From Dermatophilus congolensis (lineage in GTDB: Bacteria > Actinomycetota > Actinomycetes > Actinomycetales > Dermatophilaceae), in assembly GCA_030538115.1 (NCBI GenBank), contig JAUNUP010000023.1, positions 24,629 through 43,760 on the forward strand: DNA of 19,132 bases, in the 5' to 3' direction. Every line of letters begins with the position of its first letter. The stretch's first letter is position 1. Position numbers and translations under genes: made by a program. This document shows, piece after piece, positions 7,810 through 15,390 of the stretch. The notes under the pieces were generated by a model. The model made no database searches, was not told the origin of the DNA, and worked only from the letters and a program-made list of their open reading frames with translations.

Positions 7810-8855
7810 CGACCTGCCTTCAGTTCTTCGATGATCTCGGGCCCGATGACGTTGGCGTACTGGTCCCAGACCGACGGAACGGTGAGGGCCTTGAACGCCT
7901 CGCGCTCCTCCGGGGTCCACTTGTGGAATTCGGAGGTGCCGGCGGCGATGATCTCCTGCTTCGCCTTCTCGTTGGCCTCGACCGACTCGGCGCGGTTGAA
8001 CACGCTGGCCTCGTCGGCGGCTTCACGCACGACGTTCTGCAGGTCTTCAGGCAGGTCGTTGAAGAACTGCCTGTTGATGACGAGGACGTAGCCGATGTAG
8101 CCGTGGTCGGTTTCGGCGACGTACTTCTGCACCGTGTGCATCTTCTGGCTGAAGATGTTGGTCCACGTGTTCTCGCCGCCGTCGATGAGGCCCTGCTGCA
8201 TGGCGCTGTAGACCTCGGCGAACGCCAGCGGCGTGGGGTGGGCGTTCCACTTCTCGAACTGGCTCTTGAGCACGTCGGAGGGCTGGATGCGGAAGCTGCG
8301 TCCGGCCAGGTCGGCGGGCTTGGCCAGCGGTGAGTTGGCGGTGAGGTGCTTCATCCCGGAGTCCCAGAGGCCGAGCACGACCATGTTGCGCTGTGCCAGG
8401 TCGGGGTTTTCGTAGATCGCCTTGCCGACGCGTGTGTCGGGTGCGGCGATCTTGGGGATGTCGGCGACGGTGTCGAACAAGAACGGCAGGTCGAGCACCT
8501 GCAGCGCCGGGGCGACGGTCGTGAACTTGGCACTGGCGGGGGCGAGCACCTGAACCGAGTTCGACTGCAGTGCCTGCAGTTCGTCCTTGTCACCGTAGAG
8601 CTCGGAGTTGGGGAAGACCTCGACGGCGATGCGGCCGCCGGACTTGGTCTGCACCAGTTCGGCGAACTTCTCCGCTGCTGCTCCCTTAGGGGTATGGGTC
8701 GTGGTCACGTGCGCGAACCGCATGATGAATTCCGCGTCGCCGACGCGTGCTCGGGCACCGGCGCCGCGCAATGCGCAACCACCGAGGGCCATGCCCACGA
8801 CGGTGACGGCCGCAGCGGCTTTGACCGCACGGCGGGCGGTTGAACGAGTTGCCAT
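7806..8855 (-). CDS. dctP: TRAP transporter substrate-binding lipoprotein (DctP)
   Basis: A 349-residue extracytoplasmic solute receptor of the DctP/TRAP-T family. The N-terminus has basic residues, a hydrophobic core and the lipobox ALGGC with C27, so it is probably a lipoprotein anchored outside the membrane. FAHVTTTHTPKGAAAEKFAELV opens the mature domain. SFRIQPSDV contains the arginine that in TRAP receptors usually salt-bridges the substrate carboxylate, and PLAFAEVYSAMQQGLIDGGEN is the family hallmark. This supports an organic acid ligand. A strong AAGGAGG ribosome site precedes ATG at 8855, and the start shares one base with the stop of the GntR gene (TGATG), so the receptor is coupled to the regulator. 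Confidence 0.94.
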   Translation of the reverse strand: MATRSTARRAVKAAAAVTVVGMALGGCALRGAGARARVGDAEFIMRFAHVTTTHTPKGAAAEKFAELVQTKSGGRIAVEVFPNSELYGDKDELQALQSNSVQVLAPASAKFTTVAPALQVLDLPFLFDTVADIPKIAAPDTRVGKAIYENPDLAQRNMVVLGLWDSGMKHLTANSPLAKPADLAGRSFRIQPSDVLKSQFEKWNAHPTPLAFAEVYSAMQQGLIDGGENTWTNIFSQKMHTVQKYVAETDHGYIGYVLVINRQFFNDLPEDLQNVVREAADEASVFNRAESVEANEKAKQEIIAAGTSEFHKWTPEEREAFKALTVPSVWDQYANVIGPEIIEELKAGR

Positions 8856-9637
8856 CAGAGTCCCTCCTTCTGCTGTGTATGGGCGGCGACGGCCGAAGCT
8901 CGCCCGAGCCGCTGGCGGTGGGTGTAGTAGTCGGGCAGGTAGTAGCTGATCGCGTACTCGATGGGGATGCCGCGCCCGTCGATGTAGGTGCGTCGGATGG
9001 CAAGCAGCGGGGCACCGATCTCACACCCGAGGTGGCGCGCGTGCTCTGCCGTGGCAGCCACAGCGGTGATCGCCTGGTCGGCGCCTGCGACGTGGTGACC
9101 TTGCACCTCGAGCACCCCGATCCCGGTCTCAGTGCCGATATGTCCGGCCATTGTGAAAGGCTCGTAAGCCTCCAGCCCGAGGCCGATGGCGCTCGGGAAG
9201 TAATCGGTGGTCCAGCAGAAGACGTGCCCCTGATGGCGGCGCACGAACTGCATCGAATACATCTGCCGTACAGTCAAACCCAGCGCCTCGGCCGCTTCGG
9301 CGAGGTAATCGCCCTGCAGCGGCTGCACGATCTCCATCTCGGTGTCGAGCGGAAGGGCCAGCAGATCATCCACAGTGGCAACGGTTTTCGCGTAGTTGCG
9401 GTCGCGGGCCACCGGAAAGGTGCCCTTGCCCGGCACCCGATACACGAGGTCTGCAGCCACGAGCTCCTGAAAGGCGCGACGCACCGTCTGACGCGACAGC
9501 CCGAGTTTGTCCACCAGCGACTTTTCCGTTGGCAGCGGTGTGTTTTCGTCGTACTCACCCCGCGCGATCTGCGCGGCGAGCGTCCCCGCGAGCGCCCGGT
9601 AGGCACTCATCCCCGGGGACACCGAGAGTTGGATCAT
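8855..9637 (-). CDS. GntR-family regulator, HutC/UTRA subfamily
   Basis: A 260-residue transcription factor. Residues about 10-78 form the GntR winged helix (LPTEKSLVDKLGLSRQTVRRAF, then LVYRVPGKGTFPVA). Residues about 95-240 form a UTRA ligand domain (MYSMQFVRRHQGHVFCWTTDYFP, PLLAIRRTYIDGRGIPIEYA). UTRA domains bind small metabolites. It is the first gene of the long operon and is read from ATG at 9637 behind GAGGAG. It therefore probably controls its own transcript and the TRAP and catabolic genes, releasing DNA when the imported acid or its CoA ester is present. The P. aeruginosa itaconate cluster uses a LysR-type regulator instead. The effector is unknown. Confidence 0.9.
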   Translation of the reverse strand: MIQLSVSPGMSAYRALAGTLAAQIARGEYDENTPLPTEKSLVDKLGLSRQTVRRAFQELVAADLVYRVPGKGTFPVARDRNYAKTVATVDDLLALPLDTEMEIVQPLQGDYLAEAAEALGLTVRQMYSMQFVRRHQGHVFCWTTDYFPSAIGLGLEAYEPFTMAGHIGTETGIGVLEVQGHHVAGADQAITAVAATAEHARHLGCEIGAPLLAIRRTYIDGRGIPIEYAISYYLPDYYTHRQRLGRASAVAAHTQQKEGL

Positions 9638-9729
9638 GGCTGTCTCCTCGACACTGAGGGATCAATGGGCAATGCGGCGGATAAGGGAGGCCGCGCCCTG
9701 TGAGCCACAACACACCCTAATGAACGGCA

Positions 9730-9759
9730 ATACTAGAAAAGGCCGTACATTTCTGTCAA
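9730..9759 (-). promoter_or_regulatory. Sigma70-type promoter of the dicarboxylate operon
   Basis: On the minus strand TTGACA (9754-9759) is followed after 18 bases by TAGTAT (9730-9735). This is a consensus -35 and a near-consensus -10, rare in such GC-rich DNA. Predicted initiation is near 9723, leaving a leader of about 85 bases before the GntR start. It is the only convincing promoter for the nine genes downstream. No clear GntR operator dyad was recognised next to it. Confidence 0.75.
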
Positions 9760-9846
9760 CCCTCGGACGAAACTCAGCAGATTCCCAGGCAGCGGCGCCG
9801 CCATCGCAGCTCGACACCAGACGGGAGTCGCGACAGACGACACGAA

Positions 9847-9883
9847 AGAGGCCGCATCCCCCCGGTCGGGGGATGCGGCCTCT
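9847..9883 (-). terminator. Intrinsic terminator of the hexuronate operon
   Basis: A perfect 16-bp stem (9847-9862 with 9868-9883, containing GGCCGCATCCCCC) closes on a 5-base loop, 18 bases after the sugar-kinase stop. A short CTTTCG tract follows on the minus strand. It insulates the hexuronate operon from the dicarboxylate promoter less than 100 bases further on. Confidence 0.85.
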
Positions 9884-9901
9884 CAGAGACAGGAGCGAGC
9901 G

Positions 9902-10975
9902 TCAGCGCTGGACTCGCGCGTTGCCCTTCCACAGGTCCCAGACCTGCTTCTCGTCGGCGGGTGCGCCGTAGTCGAACAGCGAGGTCGCAGCGAGGGCGCC
10001 CGTGGCCCAACCGAACTGGGCGCACTGCTCGACGTTCCAGCCCTTGATGACGCCGTAGAGCACGCCACCGACGGAGCCGTCGCCGCCGCCGATGCGGTCC
10101 ATCACGTCGATGTCGCGCAGCGGGGCGAGGTAGAACTCGCCGTCGTTCCACAGGAGGATGCCCCACTTGTGGTGGTTGGCCGAGACGACCTCGCGCAGCG
10201 ACGTGCCGATCCAGTGCGCGTTGGGGTAGCGCTCCTTGATGCGGCCGATCATGGCCTTGAAGTCCTCGATCTTGTCGTCGATGGACTTGCCGCCCGCCTC
10301 CGGTCCCTCGATGCCGAGACAGAGCTGGAAGTCTTCTTCGTTGCCGTAGAGGATGTCGCAGTTCTGGGCGATCTCGTCGAACGCTGCGGAGAGCTCCTCC
10401 TCGCGGCCCTTCCAGAAGGTGGCGCGGTAGTTGAGGTCCATCGCGACGACGGTGCCGGCGGCGCGGGCGGCCTTGGCGAGTTCGACGCAGAACTTCGACG
10501 TCGAGGGCGACAGGGCGCCGATGAGGCCGGAGAGGTGTACGACCTTGACGCCCTCTTCGACGAACAGCTTGTCGAGGTCGAACTGGTCGACGTTGAGTTC
10601 ACGGCCGACTTCGCCGGAGCGGTCGTTCCAGACGCGGGGCGCGCGGCCACCGAAGCCGGAGTCGGCGATGTTGAACTGGTGGCGCAGGCCCCACGCGTCG
10701 CCCTGGTCGAGCTCGGGACCCTCGTAGGCCATGAACCGGCTCGCGAGGTCGGACTTGATGAGGGCGGAGATGGGCGAGCCCTTGACGAACGCGGTGAGCA
10801 CCTTGGTGGGCTCGCCGAGGTGCGAGAGCACGCTGGCCACGTTGGTCTCGGCGCTGGTGGCCTGCATCATGAATCGGTCGGCGATGTGTACCGGCGCTCG
10901 GTCGGCGGGCGTGATGCGAACGCCCATGCTCGTGGGTACGACGAGCGACCACTTCGCGTCTTCGCGCAGCTTCAT
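9902..10975 (-). CDS. PfkB-family sugar kinase, probable 2-keto-3-deoxygluconate kinase
   Basis: A 357-residue ribokinase-type kinase. The C-terminal anion-hole/catalytic motif reads DRIGGGDGSVGG with the base D299, where many relatives have GAGD. LNYRATFW (the DxNxR-type sugar-acid kinase segment) and DILYGNEEDFQ are also visible. The N-terminal motif (SAETNVASVLSHLG) is recognisable but altered from the usual GGAExNVA, and the first about 17 residues do not resemble the standard family start. In this operon it would phosphorylate 2-keto-3-deoxy-D-gluconate to KDPG. Another sugar acid or hexose is possible. ATG at 10975 begins two bases after the reductase stop. The open frame continues upstream to 12226, but that part is a shadow of the reductase gene. 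Confidence 0.82.
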   Translation of the reverse strand: MKLREDAKWSLVVPTSMGVRITPADRAPVHIADRFMMQATSAETNVASVLSHLGEPTKVLTAFVKGSPISALIKSDLASRFMAYEGPELDQGDAWGLRHQFNIADSGFGGRAPRVWNDRSGEVGRELNVDQFDLDKLFVEEGVKVVHLSGLIGALSPSTSKFCVELAKAARAAGTVVAMDLNYRATFWKGREEELSAAFDEIAQNCDILYGNEEDFQLCLGIEGPEAGGKSIDDKIEDFKAMIGRIKERYPNAHWIGTSLREVVSANHHKWGILLWNDGEFYLAPLRDIDVMDRIGGGDGSVGGVLYGVIKGWNVEQCAQFGWATGALAATSLFDYGAPADEKQVWDLWKGNARVQR

Positions 10976-10977
10976 GT

Positions 10978-12378
10978 TCAGGCTCCCTTTGCCATTGTTT
11001 CGAGTTCTTCTGCCTGGTGGAGGACGACGGAGGCCACTTCGGGGTCGTCGACCTTGAGGTATGCGAGCACGTTGTTCACGGACTCCTCGAGCGAACCGGT
11101 GACGAGGGCGCTGACCTCGCCGGCGAGGGCGTCGGTGACGGGTGCGCCGAGGCCGCGCAGGTGCAGGGTCCAGGCAGCGACGGCGCGTGTGGCCCCGTAC
11201 GGCATCTGGCCCTGCGCGCGGTCCATGGTGAGGGCGGGTACGTGGCGGATCGCAATCTTCTGCGAACCGTCGGCCGCGATCTGGGCCAGCAGGTGGCGGA
11301 TGCGCGGGTTGTTGTACCTGTCGATGAGCGCCTCGCGGGCGCCGACGATCTCTTCGGCGGGGAGGGTGAGGTGGCGTGCTGCCACGTCCCACCATTCCTC
11401 GACCCAGCCGCGGACGGTGGGGTCGTTGATCGCGTCGTAGACGGTCTCGTGCCCGAGGATCGTGGCCGCGTAGGCCATGAGCGAGTGCGAGCCGTTGAGC
11501 AGCCACAGCTTGCGGGTCTCGAACGGGGTGATGTCGTCGGCGAAGACGGCACCGGCGGCGTCCCAGGCGGGGCGGCCGTTCTTGAACTCGCCGGCGAGCA
11601 CCCACTCGATGAACGGCTCGGTGGTCACCGCGGCGACATCGTCGATGCCGGTGTCGGCGAGAACGGCCGCCAGGTCTTCGGCAGTGGCGCGCGGCGTGAT
11701 GCGGTCGACCATCGTCGTGACGAACCCGACGTTCTCGTCGATCCATTCGACGAGGGTGGGGTCTACGATCTGCGCCAGGTCGCGCACGACCCGCTCGACC
11801 ATCTCGCCGTTGTCGGGGATGTTGTCGCACGGGCAGAACGTGATCGGCCCGGCGTTCGCGGCGCGGCGGCCGAGGAGGCCGGCGACCATCTTGCCGGGGG
11901 CCGTGGCCACCTCCGCGTCCTTGCCGTCGGCTTTGATGCCCTCGATGTCGCCGATGACCCCGGGGTTGTCTGTGTCGAGGCCACCGGCCTTGTTGCGGAC
12001 GTACCCCGCCTCGGTGACGGTGCTCGTGACGATCGCGACCTGCGGATCGGCCATGTATTTGCGCCACGCGTCGAGGTCGTTCGCCGCGTGCACCGCGGAG
12101 AGGGCGCCGATGATCTGGTACTCGTTGCGGTCGGGGTGCTGCACGATGAGGTTGTACAGGCCCTCCTGCGGCGCGAGCTCCTCCGCGACCTTGCCGGAGC
12201 GACCGGTGAAGGCGGCGATGCCCCACTCCCCCGCGTCGGGCGCGGTCTCGGTGTAGTACGCCTGGTGGGCGCGGAAGAAGTTGCCGAGCCCCATGTGAAC
12301 GATGCGCACGGGGGCCGCCGGGCGCGAATCCTGCGCGCGGTTGAGCAGGCGGCCCTCGGACGGAGCGGAGGAAGTCAC
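10978..12378 (-). CDS. uxuB: Mannitol dehydrogenase family oxidoreductase, probable fructuronate reductase (UxuB/UxaB-like)
   Basis: A 466-residue NAD(P)-dependent polyol/uronate dehydrogenase. The Rossmann entry is RIVHMGLGNFFRAHQ (25-39). FCPCDNIPDNG, FVTTMVDRITP and the catalytic-type block KLWLLNGSHSLMAYAA follow in the family order. It should interconvert D-fructuronate and D-mannonate, or tagaturonate and altronate, in the cytoplasm. Pairing with uronate isomerase makes a uronate substrate much more likely than mannitol. The start is GTG at 12378, overlapping the uxaC stop as GTGA with an AAAGG site upstream. The open frame extends to 12945, but that section lies inside uxaC and is excluded. 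UxuB versus UxaB cannot be separated by eye. Confidence 0.85.
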   Translation of the reverse strand: MTSSAPSEGRLLNRAQDSRPAAPVRIVHMGLGNFFRAHQAYYTETAPDAGEWGIAAFTGRSGKVAEELAPQEGLYNLIVQHPDRNEYQIIGALSAVHAANDLDAWRKYMADPQVAIVTSTVTEAGYVRNKAGGLDTDNPGVIGDIEGIKADGKDAEVATAPGKMVAGLLGRRAANAGPITFCPCDNIPDNGEMVERVVRDLAQIVDPTLVEWIDENVGFVTTMVDRITPRATAEDLAAVLADTGIDDVAAVTTEPFIEWVLAGEFKNGRPAWDAAGAVFADDITPFETRKLWLLNGSHSLMAYAATILGHETVYDAINDPTVRGWVEEWWDVAARHLTLPAEEIVGAREALIDRYNNPRIRHLLAQIAADGSQKIAIRHVPALTMDRAQGQMPYGATRAVAAWTLHLRGLGAPVTDALAGEVSALVTGSLEESVNNVLAYLKVDDPEVASVVLHQAEELETMAKGA

Positions 12379-13787
12379 AGCTTGAACACCTTTCGGGGCT
12401 GGTCGGCGACCAGGCGGCGGGCGACCTCGAAGGCCTCGTCTTCGGCGAGCCTGTGCTCGACGACGAGTTCGGCGAGGTGTACGCAGTCGAGACGACGCGA
12501 CATGTCGTGGCGGGCGGGAATGGAGCAGAACGCGCGGGTGTCGTCGATGAACCCGGAGGTGCGGTAGAAGCCCGCGGCCTCGGTCGTCGCCTTGCGGAAC
12601 CGCTTGATCGCGTCGGGCGCGTCGATGAACCACCACGGCACGCCGACGTACATCGTCGGGTAGAACGCCGCCAGCGGCGCGAGTTCGCGGCTGAAGATCG
12701 TCTCGTCCATCGTGAAGACGACGAGGTTGAAGTTGCGGCTCGTGCCGTAGGCGTTGAGCAGCGGCTTCAGGGCGTTGGTGGCCTCGACGGAGGTGGGGAT
12801 GTCGGCTCCCACGTCGGCGCCGTAGCGCTCGAAGGTCGGCCCGTGATGGTTGCGCGCCACAGCCGGGTGCAGGGTCATCGTGAGCCCGTCGTCGGCTGCC
12901 ATGCGGGCCATCTCCGAGACCATGTGGCGCTGCAGCGCCTCGCACTCCGGCGGGCTCGCCTCGCCCTTGCGTGCAGCGGCGTAGATACGCACGGCCTCCG
13001 ACTCCTCGAGGATGTCGGTGCGCAGGTCTTTGTGGCTGTGGTCGGTGGAGACCGCGCCGTTGGCCTTGAAGAACGCGCGACGGTTCTCCATCGCGGCGAC
13101 CCAGCCGGCCCAGTCGTCGGCGGCCACGCCGCTGACCTCGGCCAGTTTGTCGATGTTCTCGTTCCAGTCGGGGCGGGCCGGCTCGAGGTACTTGTCGGGC
13201 CTGAACGTCGGCACGACGCGACGCGTGAAGGTCGGGTCATCGGCGATGGCCTTGTGGTAGCGCAGGTCGTCGCACGGGTCGTCGGTGGTGGCGAGCACCG
13301 CGATGTCGAAGCTGTCCATCAGCGCGCGAGGCTTGCTGCTGGGCTTCGCGATCCAGTTGGCGATCTTCTCGTAGAGGCGCTCGGCGTTCTCTTCACTCGG
13401 GCGCTCGTCGATACCGAAGATGTCGACGAACTCGTTCTCGAGCCAGTAACGCACCGGCGTGCCGGCGTAGTCGCCCCAGTGACGGCAGAGCGTGCGGAAG
13501 GCCTCGAGCGACGCACCGACGGAGAGCGGACCACCGCCGACGCCCAGGTCGGCGAGCGAAACCCCGTTGGCATGCATCATGCGGTTGACGTAGTGGTCGG
13601 GCGTGATGAGCAGCGAGGCGGGGTCGCGGAACGGGATGTCTTCTGCGATCCACTCCGGCGGCACGTGGGAGTGCGGCGAGATGATCGGCAGGTCCTTCAC
13701 GGAGTCGTACAGGCTCCGCGCCACCGCGCGCGTGCTCGGCTCAGCCGGGAACAACCGGTCCGGATGCAAGGTCAAGGGGGCAGTCAT
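12375..13787 (-). CDS. uxaC: Glucuronate/uronate isomerase
   Basis: A 470-residue UxaC of normal length, an amidohydrolase-like TIM barrel. The metal-binding H-x-H is H39-x-H41 in ISPHSHVPPEW. Further family segments are LNAYGTSRNFNLVVFTMDE, YVGVPWWFIDAPDAIKRFR and GFIDDTRAFCSIPARHDM near the C-terminus. It isomerises D-glucuronate to D-fructuronate (and D-galacturonate to tagaturonate) and is the first structural gene of the hexuronate operon. No Shine-Dalgarno is close to ATG 13787. The predicted transcription start falls on the first base of that ATG, so translation may be leaderless. The downstream reductase is coupled by a GTGA overlap. Confidence 0.94.
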   Translation of the reverse strand: MTAPLTLHPDRLFPAEPSTRAVARSLYDSVKDLPIISPHSHVPPEWIAEDIPFRDPASLLITPDHYVNRMMHANGVSLADLGVGGGPLSVGASLEAFRTLCRHWGDYAGTPVRYWLENEFVDIFGIDERPSEENAERLYEKIANWIAKPSSKPRALMDSFDIAVLATTDDPCDDLRYHKAIADDPTFTRRVVPTFRPDKYLEPARPDWNENIDKLAEVSGVAADDWAGWVAAMENRRAFFKANGAVSTDHSHKDLRTDILEESEAVRIYAAARKGEASPPECEALQRHMVSEMARMAADDGLTMTLHPAVARNHHGPTFERYGADVGADIPTSVEATNALKPLLNAYGTSRNFNLVVFTMDETIFSRELAPLAAFYPTMYVGVPWWFIDAPDAIKRFRKATTEAAGFYRTSGFIDDTRAFCSIPARHDMSRRLDCVHLAELVVEHRLAEDEAFEVARRLVADQPRKVFKL

Positions 13788-13793
13788 ACCCGA

Positions 13794-13821
13794 ATCATTC
13801 CAGCCCTAGGCGGCCGGACAA
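13794..13821 (-). promoter_or_regulatory. Candidate uxaC promoter giving a leaderless mRNA
   Basis: TTGTCC (13816-13821) and AATGAT (13794-13799) are 16 bases apart on the minus strand. Standard spacing places initiation at 13787, exactly the A of the uxaC ATG. Absence of a ribosome site upstream of uxaC agrees with this. Both boxes are moderate matches, so this is a prediction. Confidence 0.45.
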
Positions 13822-13828
13822 CCGGTTG
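13819..13828. promoter_or_regulatory. LacI-type operator candidate upstream of uxaC
   Basis: CAACCGGTTG is a perfect 10-bp dyad with the central CpG typical of LacI-family sites. It overlaps the predicted -35 of uxaC and lies 50 bases downstream of the LacI gene's end. A second partial copy, CAACCGGTCC (13752-13761), lies inside the uxaC 5' coding region about seven helical turns away, which would permit looping. The natural ligand is the LacI protein encoded next door. Confidence 0.5.
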
Positions 13829-13877
13829 CCATCATTTCCCTGTCCTGACGAGCGCCCCGACCCGAAGGCGGCCACGA

Positions 13878-14894
13878 TCATTCGTGCGCGGGCACGCCTG
13901 CCGTCGACTCGCGAACCAGCAGACGGACGGGCACCACCATCGCGCCGGTGCGCGTCGGGGCTCCGCGGCCGAGGGTTGTGATGATGTGGTTGATGGCCGC
14001 TTCACCCAGCGCCCCCATCGGCGCGGCCACCGTCGTGAGCGACGGGGTCACCAGATCACCGGCGAAGATGTTGTCGAAGCCGATGATCGACACGTCGTCG
14101 GGCAGCCGCAGGCCGCGATCACGCAGGCCGCGCATGAGGCCGAGCGCGATGAGGTCGTTGTAGGCCAGGGCTGCGGTGCAGCCGCTGGCGAGGAATTCGT
14201 TGGCGATCTGCTCGCCTCCGCGCACGGTGGCGGGCACGGGCCCGAGTCGTACTTCGGTGAGGGCGAGTTCGAGGGCCGCCTCACGGGTGGCGCGCCAGCG
14301 CACGCCGTCGGCCCATGAGGTGTCGGAGCCGCTGATGTAGGCGATGCGTTCGTGCCCGAGTTCGCCGAGGTGTTCGAGTGCCCGGCGAACGCCGCGAGCG
14401 CTGTCGGGCATGATGCTCGGCAGCCCACCCACGTGACGGTTGACGACCACGACCGGCAGCGTCTTGGCAAGCGTCCGCAGTTCGGTGTCGGAGAGGCGTG
14501 AGCTGGTGATGACCAGGCCGTCGACGATCGGGGCGGTGCGCTCGAACAGGTCGCGCTCGATACGGGCGGATTCGTGGGCCTCGACGAGCAGGAGCGTGTA
14601 CCCGGCGCGGGTGGCGGCCTGCTCCGCGCCGCGGACGACACCGAAGAAGGCCGGGTCGGTGAGGTCGGAGACGGCCAGGGCGATGACTCGCGAGAAGGCG
14701 CGGGGCGCCGGCCGATACACGGGCTCGGTGCGGTAGCCGAGTGACTGGGCCACCTCGCGAACACGCTGTGCCGTGCGGCTGCTCACTCGCCCGGGACGGG
14801 AGAACGTCCGGGAGACGGTGGACGGCGCGACACCGGCGGCTTTGGCGACGTCATAGATAGTCGCAGAACGGTCGACCTCGATCTCGGATGCCAA
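13878..14894 (-). CDS. LacI-family transcriptional regulator
   Basis: A 338-residue LacI/GalR protein. Residues about 11-60 are the helix-turn-helix and hinge (TIYDVAKAAGVAPSTVSRTF, then AQRVREVAQSLGYR). From about residue 67 on is a periplasmic-binding-protein-like sensor domain (VIALAVSDLTDPAFFGVVRG, IAYISGSDTSWADGVRW, SIIGFDNIFAGDLVTPSLTT). The domain reads as complete. The first codon is TTG at 14894, behind TAGGGAT. No ATG or GTG fits before the conserved helix-turn-helix. It lies 90 bases upstream of uxaC on the same strand and is divergent from gnd, so it probably represses the hexuronate operon with a uronate or KDG-type effector, and perhaps acts on gnd. Confidence 0.93.
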   Translation of the reverse strand: MASEIEVDRSATIYDVAKAAGVAPSTVSRTFSRPGRVSSRTAQRVREVAQSLGYRTEPVYRPAPRAFSRVIALAVSDLTDPAFFGVVRGAEQAATRAGYTLLLVEAHESARIERDLFERTAPIVDGLVITSSRLSDTELRTLAKTLPVVVVNRHVGGLPSIMPDSARGVRRALEHLGELGHERIAYISGSDTSWADGVRWRATREAALELALTEVRLGPVPATVRGGEQIANEFLASGCTAALAYNDLIALGLMRGLRDRGLRLPDDVSIIGFDNIFAGDLVTPSLTTVAAPMGALGEAAINHIITTLGRGAPTRTGAMVVPVRLLVRESTAGVPAHE

Positions 14895-15069
14895 TTGAAT
14901 CCCTATTGCAAAAGCATTCTTGCTTGTCGGATATATGCGAAGCCGCCTAAGCCGCCCGCTGGCTCAATTGTGCCAGCAAATGATCGAAACCTGAGCGGTT
15001 TGCGCACGCAGCTCGATCAAAGAGCCTGGTCAGAGGGGGTAACGTGCCCCTTGCAGGCCAGTTCACAAA

Positions 15070-15105
15070 TGGCAACGTTTACATTTTGCAATGAGATCGT
15101 TTACA
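15070..15105. promoter_or_regulatory. Two tandem LacI-type operator candidates
   Basis: TGGCAACGTTTACA (15070-15083) matches the general LacI-family dyad TGTAAACGTTTACA at 12 of 14 positions. TGAGATCGTTTACA (15092-15105) matches at 11 of 14. Their centres are 22 bp apart, about two helical turns, so two dimers could bind the same face. They lie in the divergent lacI/gnd region. Confidence 0.5.
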
Positions 15106-15390
15106 CGTGATCCGCACCCTCGCCGACGCATTGTTCGCGCCGATCCGGGGCGCTTCAGGTCGCGCTTGTTGAACCATGAAGACCTCTCCCCCGACGTCGC
15201 CGCACTGCACTGTGACGGCGGACACATCAGTGACATCATGGCAGACCGCCGAACCCACCCATCTCCAGGGTTGGAGGTAGCAACTCGCTGCAACCCGTTG
15301 CCGCTCATGTGCTCGGCTGGATGAATAGGGTTTGACGCAAGAGGCTTGAGACGCATGCCTCGCCTCCGACGCGGCAACGACCGGTCGCGT

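Noticed and set aside
10976..12226. Upstream in-frame extension of the sugar-kinase frame (to 774 codons)
   Set aside because: The added part is an Arg/Pro/His-rich shadow of the reductase gene; the kinase has its own ATG two bases after the reductase stop.
12453..14318. Plus-strand open frame of 621 codons opposite uxaC and the LacI gene
   Set aside because: It spans two well-supported minus-strand genes and their intergenic region and shows no recognisable domain.
15063..15377. Small open frames in the gnd upstream region on both strands
   Set aside because: No ribosome sites, Arg/Pro-rich shadow-like composition, and they overlap operator-like elements.
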